A DNA stretch of 64,000 bases from Streptomyces sp. NRRL WC-3605 (GCF_001509795.1 NZ_LLZN01000002.1:400671-464670); one strand, 5' to 3'; positions 25,324 through 34,157 are shown, numbered from the stretch's first letter. Program-made: numbers and translations. Notes: generated by a model from the letters alone, not told the origin.

Positions 25324-26106
25324 ATGCTCGACGATGCCACCACCCGCTCTGGGGGCACCGCGACGGCCTCTCCCCGGGCCGTCGCCTCGGAGCTCGCCGT
25401 CCCCGTCCCCTCGCTCACGCCCGCGCCCGCCGGCCTGGCCGCGCGCTGCGGCAGAGCGCTGCTCTCGCCGTGGTCACGGCTGTCGGCGCTCGTGCTCCTG
25501 CTGGCCGCGGCCGCGACGTGCGTGCTGCTCTTCGAGCCGCAGAGACTCCTGTCGGACGGCTGGCCGGCGCACCTCGAGGGCGCGGCGGCGGTCGTGCTCT
25601 TCGCGGTGGCGTACGGCCTGGTCACGGTGGCGTTCGTGCCGCGTCCCCTGCTGAACCTGGCGGCGGGCGCGCTGTTCGGCTCCCAGCTGGGTCTGGGCGC
25701 GGCGATCACGGGCACGGTGCTGGGGGCGGGGATCGCCTTCGGACTCGGCCGGCTGCTGGGCCAGGACGCGCTGCGGCCGCTGCTGCGCGGCCGGGTGCTG
25801 AAGGCGGCGGACGGCCAGTTCAGCCGGCACGGTTTCCGCTCGATGCTGGCGGTGCGGCTCTTCCCGGGGGTGCCCTTCTGGGCCGCGAACTACGCCGCCT
25901 CCGTCTCCCGCATGGGGTACGTCCCGTTCCTGCTGGCGACGGCGCTCGGCTCGATCCCCAACACCGCCGCGTACGCCGTGGCCGGCGCCCGTGCCGCCGC
26001 GCCGACGTCGCCCGCCTTCCTGATCGCGCTGGCCTGCATCGCCCTACCGGCGCTGGCGGGCGTGGTGGTGGCCTGGCGCAAGCGCCACCACCTGCGCGGC
26101 CGCTGA
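25324..26106 (+). CDS. TVP38/TMEM64 family membrane protein
   Basis: This 260-residue membrane protein is distantly related to DedA. It has a 50-residue disordered N-terminus, then about six helices. The SNARE-associated (VTT) core reads FVPRPLLNLAAGALFG, followed by RHGFRSMLAVRLFPGVPFWAANYAASVSRM and LATALGSIPNTAAYAVAG. Members may act in lipid scrambling. With the DedA gene at 19397-20047, the window has two members of this superfamily. The ATG at 25324 agrees with the nearby -10 and with divergence from the AlkD-like gene. Confidence 0.88.
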   Translation: MLDDATTRSGGTATASPRAVASELAVPVPSLTPAPAGLAARCGRALLSPWSRLSALVLLLAAAATCVLLFEPQRLLSDGWPAHLEGAAAVVLFAVAYGLVTVAFVPRPLLNLAAGALFGSQLGLGAAITGTVLGAGIAFGLGRLLGQDALRPLLRGRVLKAADGQFSRHGFRSMLAVRLFPGVPFWAANYAASVSRMGYVPFLLATALGSIPNTAAYAVAGARAAAPTSPAFLIALACIALPALAGVVVAWRKRHHLRGR

Positions 26107-26119
26107 GCGCCGCCGTCGG

Positions 26120-27289
26120 TCACACGGCTTCGAGGACCATCGCGTTGGCCAGTCCGCCGGCCTCGCACATGGTCTGCAGGGCGTAGCGGGCGCCGCGCTC
26201 GCGCATGGCGTGGACCAGGGTCGTCGTGAGCCGGGTGCCGCTGGCGCCGAGCGGGTGGCCGAGCGCTATCGCGCCACCGTGCACGTTGACCTTGGCGAGG
26301 TCGGCGCCGGTCGCCTGCCGCCAGGCGAGCACGACGCTGGCGAACGCCTCGTTCACCTCGAACAGGTCGATGTCGTCGATCGACAGGTTCGCCCGGCGCA
26401 GCACCTTCTCGGTCGCCGGGATGACGCCGGTCAGCATGAGGACGGGGTCGGAGCCGGTCACGGCGAAGCTGTGCAGCCGGGCCAGGGGGCGCAGACCGAG
26501 GCGGGCCGCCGTCTCGGACGACGTGATGAGGACGGCGGAGGCGCCGTCGTTGACGGGGCTGGCGTTGCCCGCGGTGACGTTCCACTCGATCTGCGGGAAG
26601 CGCTCGGCGAACACCGGGTCGTGGTAGGCGGGCTTGAGTCCGGCGAGGATCTCGGGCGTGCTGCCGGGGCGGACGCACTCGTCGCGCGAGACGCCGTCCA
26701 GGGGCGCGACCTCGGCGTCGAACAGGCCGTTCTGCCAGGCCGCGGCGGCCCGGTGGTGGGAGGACACGGCGAACGCGTCCATCTCCTCGCGGGTGAGGGA
26801 CCACTTGGCGGCGATCAGTTCCGCGCTGATGCCCTGCGGGACGAGCCCGTCGGGGTAGCGGGCGGCGATGCCGGGGCCGAAGGGGTCCTTGCCGGGCGGC
26901 ACGTTCGACCACATCGGCACACGGCTCATCGACTCGACCCCGCAGGCCACGACCAGGTCGTACGCGCCGGACAGGACGCCCTGGGCGGCGAAGTGCACGG
27001 CCTGCTGGGAGGAGCCGCACTGTCGGTCGATGGTGGTCGCCGGGACCGTCTCGGGGAATCCGGCGGACAGGGCGGCGTAGCGCGTGGTGTTCATGGCCTG
27101 CTCGCCGACCTGGTCGACGGTGCCGCCGATGACGTCGTCGATCAGCGCCGGGTCGACACCGGAGCGCTCGACGAGGCTGCGCAGGGTGTGGGCGAGGAGT
27201 TCGACGGGGTGGATGTGCGCGAGGGAGCCGTTCGGCTTGCCCTTGCCCATCGGGGTGCGTACGGCTTCGACGATGACTGCGTCTCGCAT
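26120..27289 (-). CDS. thiolase (acetyl-CoA C-acyltransferase)
   Basis: This 389-residue type II thiolase cleaves or forms 3-ketoacyl-CoA. The nucleophile C91 is in TIDRQCGSSQQAV. The GHP motif is in HGGAIALGHPLGASGTR. The second cysteine is in TMCEAGGLANA, and the NEAF motif is in FEVNEAFASVV. The sequence is degradative-like rather than the PHB-synthetic type, but chain length cannot be fixed. It is divergent from an HxlR-type regulator, with matching repeats between the genes, so it is probably that regulator's target. Confidence 0.92.
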   Translation of the reverse strand: MRDAVIVEAVRTPMGKGKPNGSLAHIHPVELLAHTLRSLVERSGVDPALIDDVIGGTVDQVGEQAMNTTRYAALSAGFPETVPATTIDRQCGSSQQAVHFAAQGVLSGAYDLVVACGVESMSRVPMWSNVPPGKDPFGPGIAARYPDGLVPQGISAELIAAKWSLTREEMDAFAVSSHHRAAAAWQNGLFDAEVAPLDGVSRDECVRPGSTPEILAGLKPAYHDPVFAERFPQIEWNVTAGNASPVNDGASAVLITSSETAARLGLRPLARLHSFAVTGSDPVLMLTGVIPATEKVLRRANLSIDDIDLFEVNEAFASVVLAWRQATGADLAKVNVHGGAIALGHPLGASGTRLTTTLVHAMRERGARYALQTMCEAGGLANAMVLEAV

Positions 27290-27345
27290 GGTGCGGGCCT
27301 CCTTGGCGCGCGAGCCGATTACCAGTGAGTAGGAAATCTGGACTC

Positions 27346-27373
27346 ACCATAGCGCCGCAGGTTGGAAAATCAA
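27346..27373 (-). promoter_or_regulatory. probable thiolase promoter
   Basis: On the minus strand TTGATT (27373-27368) and TATGGT (27351-27346) are 16 bases apart, about 57 bases before the thioloase ATG. The first GGTTGG-type repeat overlaps the -35, and a GTGAGT...ACTCAC inverted repeat at about 27325-27347 lies next to the -10. Confidence 0.45.
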
Positions 27374-27429
27374 ACCCACTAGTGCTCGCTGCACACTGCC
27401 CTGAGCCGCAAGGTTGGAAAACCGGACCC
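27360..27429. promoter_or_regulatory. two 18 bp direct repeats, probable HxlR operators
   Basis: GGTTGGAAAATCAAACCC (27360-27377) and GGTTGGAAAACCGGACCC (27412-27429) share 15 of 18 bases and are 52 bp apart. Each is a weak dyad of GGTT and AACC-like ends. One overlaps the thiolase -35 and the other the -35 of the HxlR gene (TTGGAA, with TAGACT at 27439-27444). Confidence 0.55.
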
Positions 27430-27451
27430 TCAACTCCCTAGACTGACCGGC

Positions 27452-27922
27452 ATGGCCGCCACCAAGGACCCCCGCCCCTGCTCGATCGCCGACACGCTGG
27501 CCCTCGTCGGCGAGAAGTACTCCCTGCTCGTCCTGCGCGAGGTGTGCCTCGGCAACGGCCGGTTCGACCAGCTCGTCCGCAACATCGGCGCCCCGCGCGA
27601 CGTCCTCTCCACCCGGCTGCGCCGCCTCGTCGACGCCGGGATCCTCACCAAGCGCGTGTACAGCGAGCGGCCGCAGCGGTTCCAGTACCGGCCCACGCAG
27701 GCGGGCCTGGAGCTGGAGCCGGTCCTGATGACGCTCATGGCCTGGGGCGACCGCCATCTGCGCCAGGACGACGACCGGCCCATGGTGATCGAGCACAGCT
27801 GCGGCAACGAACTGCTCCCCGTCGTCACCTGCCGGGCCTGCGGCGAGACGGTCAGGCACGAGGACCTCACCGCGCACCCCCAGGCACCGGGCTGGTCGGT
27901 GTCGGGGCCCACGGCCGCCTGA
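27452..27922 (+). CDS. HxlR-family transcriptional regulator
   Basis: This 156-residue regulator has an HxlR winged helix: IADTLALVGEKYSLLVLREVCLG, RNIGAPRDVLSTRLRRLVDAGIL and QYRPTQAGLELEPVL. The extra C-terminus has CGNELLPVVTCRACGE, a cysteine cluster that looks like a small zinc or redox site, so it may sense metal, electrophiles or redox state. The ATG at 27452 is 7 bases from the -10 TAGACT, with no ribosome site, so it is probably leaderless. It is divergent from the thiolase gene. Confidence 0.88.
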   Translation: MAATKDPRPCSIADTLALVGEKYSLLVLREVCLGNGRFDQLVRNIGAPRDVLSTRLRRLVDAGILTKRVYSERPQRFQYRPTQAGLELEPVLMTLMAWGDRHLRQDDDRPMVIEHSCGNELLPVVTCRACGETVRHEDLTAHPQAPGWSVSGPTAA

Positions 27923-28068
27923 CCGCCTGGCCGCAGCACGCCGAGCCCCTGTCGCAGGGCGTTCACCCAGGGGCGCTACGCTGCCCCTCGACAGCCGCGA
28001 TCACCGCGCCGACGACGCGGGTCCCCGCGCATCCCCTGCCACGATCAGCACTTGGACGCCGTAACTTC

Positions 28069-28944
28069 ATGTCTTGGTTTGAATCCCTCATCCTCGGACT
28101 CGTCCAGGGGCTGACCGAATTCCTCCCCGTGTCCTCCAGCGCGCACCTGCGGCTGACCGCGGCGTTCTCGGGCTGGGAGGACCCCGGCGCGGCCTTCACC
28201 GCGATCACCCAGATCGGCACCGAGGCGGCGGTCCTGATCTACTTCCGCAAGGACATCGGGCGGATCGTCCTGGCGTGGCTGAAGTCGCTGACCGACAAGG
28301 AGATGCGGCGCGACCACGACGCCCAGATGGGCTGGCTGGTCATCGTCGGCTCCATCCCGATCGGCGTCCTCGGTCTGACGCTCAAGGACCAGATCGAGGG
28401 CCCGTTCCGCGACCTGCGCGTCACGGCGACCATGCTGATCGTGGTCGGCATCGTCATCGGCGTCGCCGACCGCCTGGCGGCCCGCGACGAGTCCGGCGGC
28501 CGGCACCGCGCCGCCAAGCAGCGCAAGTCGCTCGAGGACCTGAACGTCAAGGACGGCCTCATCTACGGCCTGTGCCAGGCCATGGCGCTCGTCCCCGGCG
28601 TGTCCCGCTCGGGCGCCACCATCAGCGGCGGCCTGTTCATGGGCTACCAGCGGGAGTCGGCGGCCCGCTACTCGTTCCTGCTGGCCATCCCCGCCGTCCT
28701 CGCCTCGGGCCTCTTCGAGCTCAAGGACGCCATGGAGAGCGACCATGTCTCCTGGGGCCCCACGCTCTTCGCCACGGTGATCGCCTTCGGCTCCGGATAC
28801 GCGGTCATCGCCTGGTTCATGAAGTTCATCTCGACCAAGAGCTTCATGCCGTTCGTCTACTACCGGGTGGCGCTCGGCCTCGTCATCATCGCCCTGGTCG
28901 CGGCCGGCGTCCTCAGCCCGCACGCGGCGGAGTCGTCGGACTGA
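28069..28944 (+). CDS. uppP: undecaprenyl-diphosphatase UppP/BacA
   Basis: This 291-residue polytopic membrane enzyme dephosphorylates undecaprenyl diphosphate to recycle the lipid carrier for peptidoglycan, and raises bacitracin resistance when abundant. The two family motifs are LTEFLPVSSSAHL near residue 15 (catalytic Glu and Ser) and PGVSRSGATISGGLFMGY near residue 180. The charged cytosolic insert DRLAARDESGGRHRAAKQRKSLEDL is longer than in E. coli. The ATG at 28069 gives the usual MSWFESLILGLVQG start. No ribosome site is obvious. Confidence 0.94.
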   Translation: MSWFESLILGLVQGLTEFLPVSSSAHLRLTAAFSGWEDPGAAFTAITQIGTEAAVLIYFRKDIGRIVLAWLKSLTDKEMRRDHDAQMGWLVIVGSIPIGVLGLTLKDQIEGPFRDLRVTATMLIVVGIVIGVADRLAARDESGGRHRAAKQRKSLEDLNVKDGLIYGLCQAMALVPGVSRSGATISGGLFMGYQRESAARYSFLLAIPAVLASGLFELKDAMESDHVSWGPTLFATVIAFGSGYAVIAWFMKFISTKSFMPFVYYRVALGLVIIALVAAGVLSPHAAESSD

Positions 28945-29045
28945 GCCGTCCGACTCGCCGGTGACCAAACGTTTTTGGCCGCATTCGTGACCAAAGACAT
29001 ACGTGGCGTGTAGCCGTCCGGTAGCGCAGGGTCAGTGCCAACCCC

Positions 29046-29051
29046 TAGGCT
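29046..29051 (+). promoter_or_regulatory. -10 element of leaderless small gene
   Basis: TAGGCT at 29046-29051 is 7 bases before the ATG at 29059, with no ribosome site between. This suggests a leaderless transcript for the 59-residue protein. Confidence 0.4.
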
Positions 29052-29058
29052 TGACACC

Positions 29059-29238
29059 ATGTCCCCCAGTTCCTTAGACCCTGGTTCCGTGCGCTCCGCC
29101 GCCGAGGTGAACGAGGCGATCCGTGCGCTGTGGATACGCGCGGGCGGCTCGCTCTCGGCCCAGGAGCGCGAGGCGTACGAGTTGCTGGTGGTCGAGTGGG
29201 CGGCCGCCATCCGCGCCGAGGTCGTCAAGGCCGCTTGA
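29059..29238 (+). CDS. small conserved hypothetical protein (59 aa)
   Basis: A 59-residue, mostly helical acidic protein: VNEAIRALWIRAGGSLSAQEREAYELLVVEWAAAIR read as two helices. I do not recognise a named family, but similar short proteins occur in streptomycetes. The ATG at 29059 is preferred over 29035 because of the -10 spacing. No partner gene is clear. Confidence 0.6.
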   Translation: MSPSSLDPGSVRSAAEVNEAIRALWIRAGGSLSAQEREAYELLVVEWAAAIRAEVVKAA

Positions 29239-29283
29239 AGAGGCGAGCCGCAGCCCGGAACTGACGAGCCTTCAGAGCGATAG

Positions 29284-29309
29284 CCCACCCCAGTGGCCCA
29301 CCCCAGTGG
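29284..29309. repeat. perfect 13 bp tandem duplication
   Basis: CCCACCCCAGTGG occurs twice back to back (29284-29296, 29297-29309) in the 80-base gap between the 59-residue gene and the convergent hypothetical gene. Confidence 0.8.
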
Positions 29310-29318
29310 CCGAAAGCC

Positions 29319-29897
29319 CTATGGCCGCCGCACACCAGGGCCGATCGCGGGCCGCCGTGTCCAGAGGGCGAGGTCACTGCTCGTCGCCACGGCGAGGGTC
29401 TGCCCGGAGGGCGAGAAGCCGGCCGTCCGCAGCTCGGAGAAGTCGGCGTGGTAGATGTGCCACGACCGCTCTCCCTGCGGCCCGGAGTGGGACGACCCAC
29501 CCTCGCGGGACAGCAGGACATGTTCGTGCGGCCGGGCCGGGCCGGTGACCCGCAGGGCCCAGCCGTCCTCGGCGGTGGCGTGCAGTCCACCCCCGAACAG
29601 GCCCGCGATCCGCACCCGGAGCCCTGCGACCGGACCCAGTCCCGGGCAGGAGAGGCCGGACACCTCGTCCGGACAGGCGTCCTCAGGGTCCGGGTCCTCG
29701 TCCCGGGCGATCCGCTCGCCGGTCACGGCGTCGAACAGCCCGTGCCCGCTGTGGGAGACGGCCAGCACCAGATCGTGGCCGCTGCCGGGGTGCGTCGCGA
29801 AGCCGATCCCGACGAGCCCGCCGACGGGCACGCCGGACGCGTGGGCGAAGACGCGTCGCCAGGGCTCGGGGGCGGGCACCACGGGGGCCACGTTCAT
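29319..29897 (-). CDS. hypothetical protein
   Basis: This 192-residue cytosolic protein has no domain I can name. Short strand-rich stretches (GHDLVLAVSHSGHGLFDAVTGE, HATAEDGWALRVTG and SPSGQTLAVATSSDLALW) recall WD40- or beta-propeller-like blades, but there are too few for a full propeller. The ATG at 29897 follows GGGGG at a good distance. An ATG four codons upstream (29909) is the alternative. Its neighbours give no hint of function. Confidence 0.6.
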   Translation of the reverse strand: MNVAPVVPAPEPWRRVFAHASGVPVGGLVGIGFATHPGSGHDLVLAVSHSGHGLFDAVTGERIARDEDPDPEDACPDEVSGLSCPGLGPVAGLRVRIAGLFGGGLHATAEDGWALRVTGPARPHEHVLLSREGGSSHSGPQGERSWHIYHADFSELRTAGFSPSGQTLAVATSSDLALWTRRPAIGPGVRRP

Positions 29898-29978
29898 CAC
29901 GGCCCCCATTATCCGCCGTCAACCGATATCCCGGTACGCCCTCTTGGCGCATCGCGTCCCATGCCCAACACTGAGCCG

Positions 29979-30461
29979 ATGACGCAGCGTGTGGAGCTCG
30001 CCACCCTCAGGGACCGGCTGGCCGTGGACGACCTGGTCACCGAGTACGCGGTGGCCGTGGACGACGGCGACTGGGAGGCGTACCGCGGACTGTTCGCCCC
30101 GGGTGGCCGCGCCGACTACCGGTCGGCCGGAGGTGTCGAGGGCGACGCCGGGACGGTCGCCGGGTGGCTGGCCGAGAGCATGCGGGCCTTCTCGGTACGC
30201 CAGCACCTGATCGTCAACCGGCGGGTGCGCTTCGGCGTCCTCGAGCAGGACGTCGGGGACACCGCGGACGTACGGGCGGACTACGTCAACCCGATGCGGC
30301 TCGCCGGGGGCGACGGGGCGGGCCCGCCGGACTTCGTCAGCGGCGGCCGCTACGCCTTCGCACTGGTCCGCGCCGACGACGGCTGGCGTCTGCGCGACGT
30401 CGTCATCGAGGAGAAGTGGCGCCGCCCGCCCGGGCGGACCTCGCCGGCCGGGACCGCCTGA
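29979..30461 (+). CDS. NTF2-like / SnoaL-type protein
   Basis: This 160-residue alpha+beta-barrel protein has LAVDDLVTEYAVAVDDGDWEAYRGLFA at the start, HLIVNRRVRFGV in the middle and GRYAFALVRADDGWRLRDVVIEEKW at the end, typical of the SnoaL_4/NTF2 superfamily. Members are polyketide cyclases, dehydratases or ligand binders. No biosynthetic cluster is adjacent. The ATG at 29979 is used. An in-frame ATG at 29961 would add six residues. Confidence 0.78.
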   Translation: MTQRVELATLRDRLAVDDLVTEYAVAVDDGDWEAYRGLFAPGGRADYRSAGGVEGDAGTVAGWLAESMRAFSVRQHLIVNRRVRFGVLEQDVGDTADVRADYVNPMRLAGGDGAGPPDFVSGGRYAFALVRADDGWRLRDVVIEEKWRRPPGRTSPAGTA

Positions 30462-30558
30462 CCGGCAAAGGCCCGGGACCGCCTCACCGGCGGCGGCCGG
30501 CTGTCCGGTCACCGGTCCTGTGCGCACACTGGAAGGACCACGGGGTAGGAGGCGCTGC

Positions 30559-32130
30559 ATGAAGACGATCAGTCGCTGGCTCGCCTCACCGTGGCGGCGC
30601 TCGGCCATCGCCGCCCTCCTCGGCGCCCTGCCCGTGCTCGCCTTTCCCCAGCCCTCGCTCTGGTGGTTCGCGTACGTCGCGCTGATCCCGTGGATCGCGT
30701 TGCTGCGCGGGGCGCCGACGGGCCGGCGCGCGGCGCACGACGGCTGGTGGGGCGGGTTCGGCTTCATGCTGGCGATGCACCACTGGCTGCTGCCCAACCT
30801 GCACGTCTTCACCTTCGTCATCGCCGCCCTGCTCGGGGCGCTGTGGGCGCCGTGGGGCTGGCTGGTGCACCGTCTGCTCGGGGCGGGGCAGGCACCGCCC
30901 CGGGCCATGGCGGCGCTCGTCCTGGTGCCGTCGGGCTGGCTGCTGGTCGAGCTGGTGCGCTCCTGGCAGGGCCTCGGCGGGCCGTGGGGCGTGCTGGGCG
31001 CCAGTCAGTGGGAGGTGCGCCCGGCGCTGCGGCTCGCCTCGGTGGGCGGGGTGTGGCTGATCAGCTACGTGGTCGTGGCGGTCAACGTGGCGCTCGCCGT
31101 GCTGCTGACGGAGCGTACGGCGCGTGTCCCGGCGGTGGCCGGGCTGACCGCGGCGGCCGTGGGCACGTCGGCTGCCTGGATGTGGGCGCCGCGCCCCGAG
31201 GTCGACGACCGGGTGCGGATCGCGGTCGTGCAGCCGGGCGTCGTGAAGGGCCCGGACGTGCGGTTCGACCGCGAGGAGCGGCTGACGCGCGAACTGGCGG
31301 GCCAGGACGTCGACCTGGTCGTCTGGGGCGAGAGCAGTGTCGGTTTCGACCTGGCCGACCGGCCGGACCTGTCGCGCCGACTCGCCGCGCTGTCCCGGGA
31401 GACCGGCGCGGACGTCCTGGTGAACGTGGACGCGCGGCGCTCCGACCGGCCCGGCATCTACAAGAGCTCGGTCCTGGTCGGCCCCGACGGCCCGACCGGT
31501 GACCGCTACGACAAGATGCGTCTGGTGCCGTTCGGCGAGTACATCCCGCTGCGCTCCCTGCTGGGCTGGGCGACGTCGGTCGGCAAGGCGGCCGGCGAGG
31601 ACCGGCGGCAAGGCACCGAACAGGTGGTGATGGACGCCGGGCACGGCCTGCGCGTCGGCCCGATGATCTGCTTCGAGTCCGCCTTCGCCGACATGAGCCG
31701 CCACCTCGCGGACGACGGCGCCGAGGTGCTGATCGCCCAGTCGGCGACGTCGACGTTCCAGCAGAGCTGGGCGCCCGAGCAGCACGCCTCGCTGGCGGCG
31801 CTGCGGGCCGCCGAGACGGGCCGGCCCATGGTGCACGCGACGCTGACCGGGGTGTCGGCCGTGTACGGCCCGGGCGGGGAGCGCGTCGGGTCCTGGCTGG
31901 GGACGAGCGAGAGCGCGAGCGCCGTCTACGAGGTGCCGCTGGCCGACGGCGTCACGCCGTACGTCCGGTTCGGCGACTGGCCGCTGCACGCCGCGGTGCT
32001 GATCGTCGCCCTGTGGTGTCTGGGCGAGGCCACGCGCGGTCTGCGGCCCCGGTTCAGGCAGCCTGCTCCTGAATCGCCCGTACCACCCGCTCACACAGAT
32101 CGTGGGTCGCCAGCGCGTCCCTGGCGCTGA
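30559..32130 (+). CDS. lnt: apolipoprotein N-acyltransferase
   Basis: This 523-residue enzyme adds the third acyl chain to the N-terminal Cys of lipoproteins. It has about seven membrane helices, then a nitrilase-fold domain with catalytic E258 (VVWGESSVG), K319 (YDKMRLVPFGEYIP) and C371 (PMICFESAF). The ATG at 30559 follows TAGGAGG. Streptomycetes usually carry two Lnt proteins, and the S. coelicolor gene in this region is called lnt1. The reading frame runs 77 bp past the stop of the convergent Gfo/Idh gene, giving a Pro-rich tail (QPAPESPVPPAHTDRGSP) that is coded opposite that gene's C-terminus. Confidence 0.92.
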   Translation: MKTISRWLASPWRRSAIAALLGALPVLAFPQPSLWWFAYVALIPWIALLRGAPTGRRAAHDGWWGGFGFMLAMHHWLLPNLHVFTFVIAALLGALWAPWGWLVHRLLGAGQAPPRAMAALVLVPSGWLLVELVRSWQGLGGPWGVLGASQWEVRPALRLASVGGVWLISYVVVAVNVALAVLLTERTARVPAVAGLTAAAVGTSAAWMWAPRPEVDDRVRIAVVQPGVVKGPDVRFDREERLTRELAGQDVDLVVWGESSVGFDLADRPDLSRRLAALSRETGADVLVNVDARRSDRPGIYKSSVLVGPDGPTGDRYDKMRLVPFGEYIPLRSLLGWATSVGKAAGEDRRQGTEQVVMDAGHGLRVGPMICFESAFADMSRHLADDGAEVLIAQSATSTFQQSWAPEQHASLAALRAAETGRPMVHATLTGVSAVYGPGGERVGSWLGTSESASAVYEVPLADGVTPYVRFGDWPLHAAVLIVALWCLGEATRGLRPRFRQPAPESPVPPAHTDRGSPARPWR

Positions 32131-32959
32131 GCACCTTGCCCGCCCGCACGGCGTCGAGGAAGGCCAGCGCCACCTGCTCGATGCCGCGCTGGCGGGCGAC
32201 CGGCACCCAGTCGCCGCGCCGCCGCACGGTGGGCTGGCCCTTGTGGTCGACGATCTCGGCGAGGTTCAGGACCTGCCGCTTGGTGTCCTGCCCGGAGACC
32301 TCCAGGATCTCCTCGGTGGAGCCGCTGAGCCGGTTCATCACGCCGAGCGCGGTGAAGCCCTCCCCGGAGAGCTGCAGCACGACGTGGTGGAGCAGCCCGC
32401 CCTCGGTGCGGGCGCGCACGGTCACGTCGTCGACCGGTCCGGGCACCAGGAAGCGCAGGGTGTCCACGACGTGGATGAAGTCGTCGAGGATCATCGCGCG
32501 CGGCTCCTCGGGGAGCCCGACGCGGTTCTTCTGCATGAGGATCAGCTCGCGCGGGTGGTCGGCGCACTGCGCGTAGCCGGGGGCGTAGCGCCGGTTGAAG
32601 CCGACCGCGAGGCTCACGCCGCGCTCCTCGGCGAGTGCCACGAGCCGCTCGGAGTCGGCCAGCCGGTAGGCGAGCGGCTTGTCGACATAGGTCGGCACGC
32701 CGGCCTCCAGCAGCCGGGTCACGATCTCCGGGTGCGCCACCGTGGACGCGGGCACGAACGCGGCGTCCAGCCCGGCGGACAGCAGCGAGTCGAGGTCGGC
32801 GTGGCGCTGGGCGTCCGGGAGGTGCAGGGCGTCGGCGACGCGGGTGAGCGTGGCGGGCGTGCGGGTCTGGAGGTGCAGTTCGACCCCCGGCTGGACCGCG
32901 AGCACCGGCAGGTAGGCCTTCTGCGCGATGTCACCGAGTCCGATGCAGCCGACCTTCAC
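32054..32959 (-). CDS. Gfo/Idh/MocA-family oxidoreductase
   Basis: This 301-residue NAD(P)-dependent enzyme has an N-terminal Rossmann domain, KVGCIGLGDIAQKAYLPVL, and the signature VDKPLAYRLADSERL with the EKP-type Lys, followed by NRRYAPGY. The C-terminal domain shows LHHVVLQLSGEGF. GTG at 32959 follows AAGGAG. It overlaps the end of the upstream FAD monooxygenase by 29 bp, implying one operon read from about 34157. Its 3' end overlaps lnt on the other strand by 77 bp. The substrate is unknown, perhaps a sugar or cyclitol. Confidence 0.88.
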   Translation of the reverse strand: MKVGCIGLGDIAQKAYLPVLAVQPGVELHLQTRTPATLTRVADALHLPDAQRHADLDSLLSAGLDAAFVPASTVAHPEIVTRLLEAGVPTYVDKPLAYRLADSERLVALAEERGVSLAVGFNRRYAPGYAQCADHPRELILMQKNRVGLPEEPRAMILDDFIHVVDTLRFLVPGPVDDVTVRARTEGGLLHHVVLQLSGEGFTALGVMNRLSGSTEEILEVSGQDTKRQVLNLAEIVDHKGQPTVRRRGDWVPVARQRGIEQVALAFLDAVRAGKVLSARDALATHDLCERVVRAIQEQAA

Positions 32960-34157
32960 GGGGTGTGCTCCTTGGGTGGTTGCCGTCCGGGGTCTTCGGG
33001 GCAGCATACGGCGCCTGCGGCGGCCGCCAGTCGGCGATGCCCTCGAAGCCCTTCAGGAACAGCAGCGGAGCCGCCTTGGACACGGCGGCCAGCGCGGTGT
33101 TCCGTACGGCGACGGCGGCCCGGCCGGTCATCATGTTGAGCCGCGCGACCCGGACGGCCTGGCGGGCGATGGCCGTCGTCCGCGGGAGGCGGGCGGCGGT
33201 GTAGGCGGCCAGGTCGTCGGCGTGGTGGGCGAGGACCACGGCGTCCTCGACGGCCTGGTTGCCGCCCTGGCCCAGGGTCGGCGGCATGGCGTGGGCGGCG
33301 TCGCCGACGAGGGCGACCCGGCCGCGGTGGTGGGCGGGCAGGGGCTCGGCGATGTGGTGCACGTCGTGCCGCAGGACGTCGTCGGGGCGGGCGGCGGCGA
33401 GGATCGCGGGAAGCGGGGCGTGCCAGTCGCCGTAGCGGCGCAGCAGCTCGGCCCTCTCGTCGTCGGGGGCGCGCCCGCCGGCCGGGGTGACGGCGGCGGC
33501 GTAGGCGTACACGCGCCCGTCCTTCAGTGGGTGGGAGCCCCAGATGCGGCCCGGGCCCCAGGTCTCGTGGGAGGCGAAGTGGGCGCCGGGCACGGGGATC
33601 ACGAGCCGCCAGGTGGTGAACCCCGAGTAGACGGTCCCGGGGTGTCCGGGGAAGAGCACGCCCCGTACGGCGGACCGGATGCCGTCGGCGGCCACGACGA
33701 GCTCGGCCTCCAGCTCCCCGTCGGGGGTGCCGACGCGGGCGGGGCGCCCGGCGTCGCCGGGGTCGGTGACCGTCGCCGCGGTTCCCGTGCGAACGGCCGA
33801 CGCCGGGAGCCGTGCGGCGAGGCTGGTGACGAGGGTGGCCCGGTGCAGCAGCACGAGGGGGCCGCCGAAGCGCCGGGTCACGGCGTCGGCGTCGGTCCGC
33901 GCGAGCCAGCGTCCGGACGGGGTGCGCAGGCCGCCGTCGCCCTGCCAGGCGGCGAGGTCGCGGATCTCGTCGCCCGCGCCGATGACGTCGAGCGCGCGCA
34001 GGGCGTTGGGGGCCAGCGAGATGGCGGCGCCGACCGGTTCCAGGCTGGGGGCCCGCTCCAGGACGGTGACGGCCCAGCCCCGCTGGTGCAGTGCGGCGGC
34101 CGCGGTCAGACCGCCGATGCCGCCGCCGATCACGACGGCCCGCTTCGTGGGTGCCAT
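32931..34157 (-). CDS. FAD-dependent monooxygenase
   Basis: This 408-residue flavoprotein hydroxylase is of the salicylate hydroxylase/zeaxanthin epoxidase type. It has VVIGGGIGGLTAAAALHQRG at the N-terminus, the DG motif VVAADGIRSAVR, and the GD motif RVALVGDAAHAMPPTLGQGGNQAVEDA. ATG at 34157 follows GGGAGGACA. It is divergent from a TetR gene, with two matching palindromes between. This makes it the likely target of that repressor, together with the overlapping Gfo/Idh gene. The substrate is probably an aromatic or isoprenoid compound, but nothing near narrows it. Confidence 0.9.
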   Translation of the reverse strand: MAPTKRAVVIGGGIGGLTAAAALHQRGWAVTVLERAPSLEPVGAAISLAPNALRALDVIGAGDEIRDLAAWQGDGGLRTPSGRWLARTDADAVTRRFGGPLVLLHRATLVTSLAARLPASAVRTGTAATVTDPGDAGRPARVGTPDGELEAELVVAADGIRSAVRGVLFPGHPGTVYSGFTTWRLVIPVPGAHFASHETWGPGRIWGSHPLKDGRVYAYAAAVTPAGGRAPDDERAELLRRYGDWHAPLPAILAAARPDDVLRHDVHHIAEPLPAHHRGRVALVGDAAHAMPPTLGQGGNQAVEDAVVLAHHADDLAAYTAARLPRTTAIARQAVRVARLNMMTGRAAVAVRNTALAAVSKAAPLLFLKGFEGIADWRPPQAPYAAPKTPDGNHPRSTPREGRLHRTR

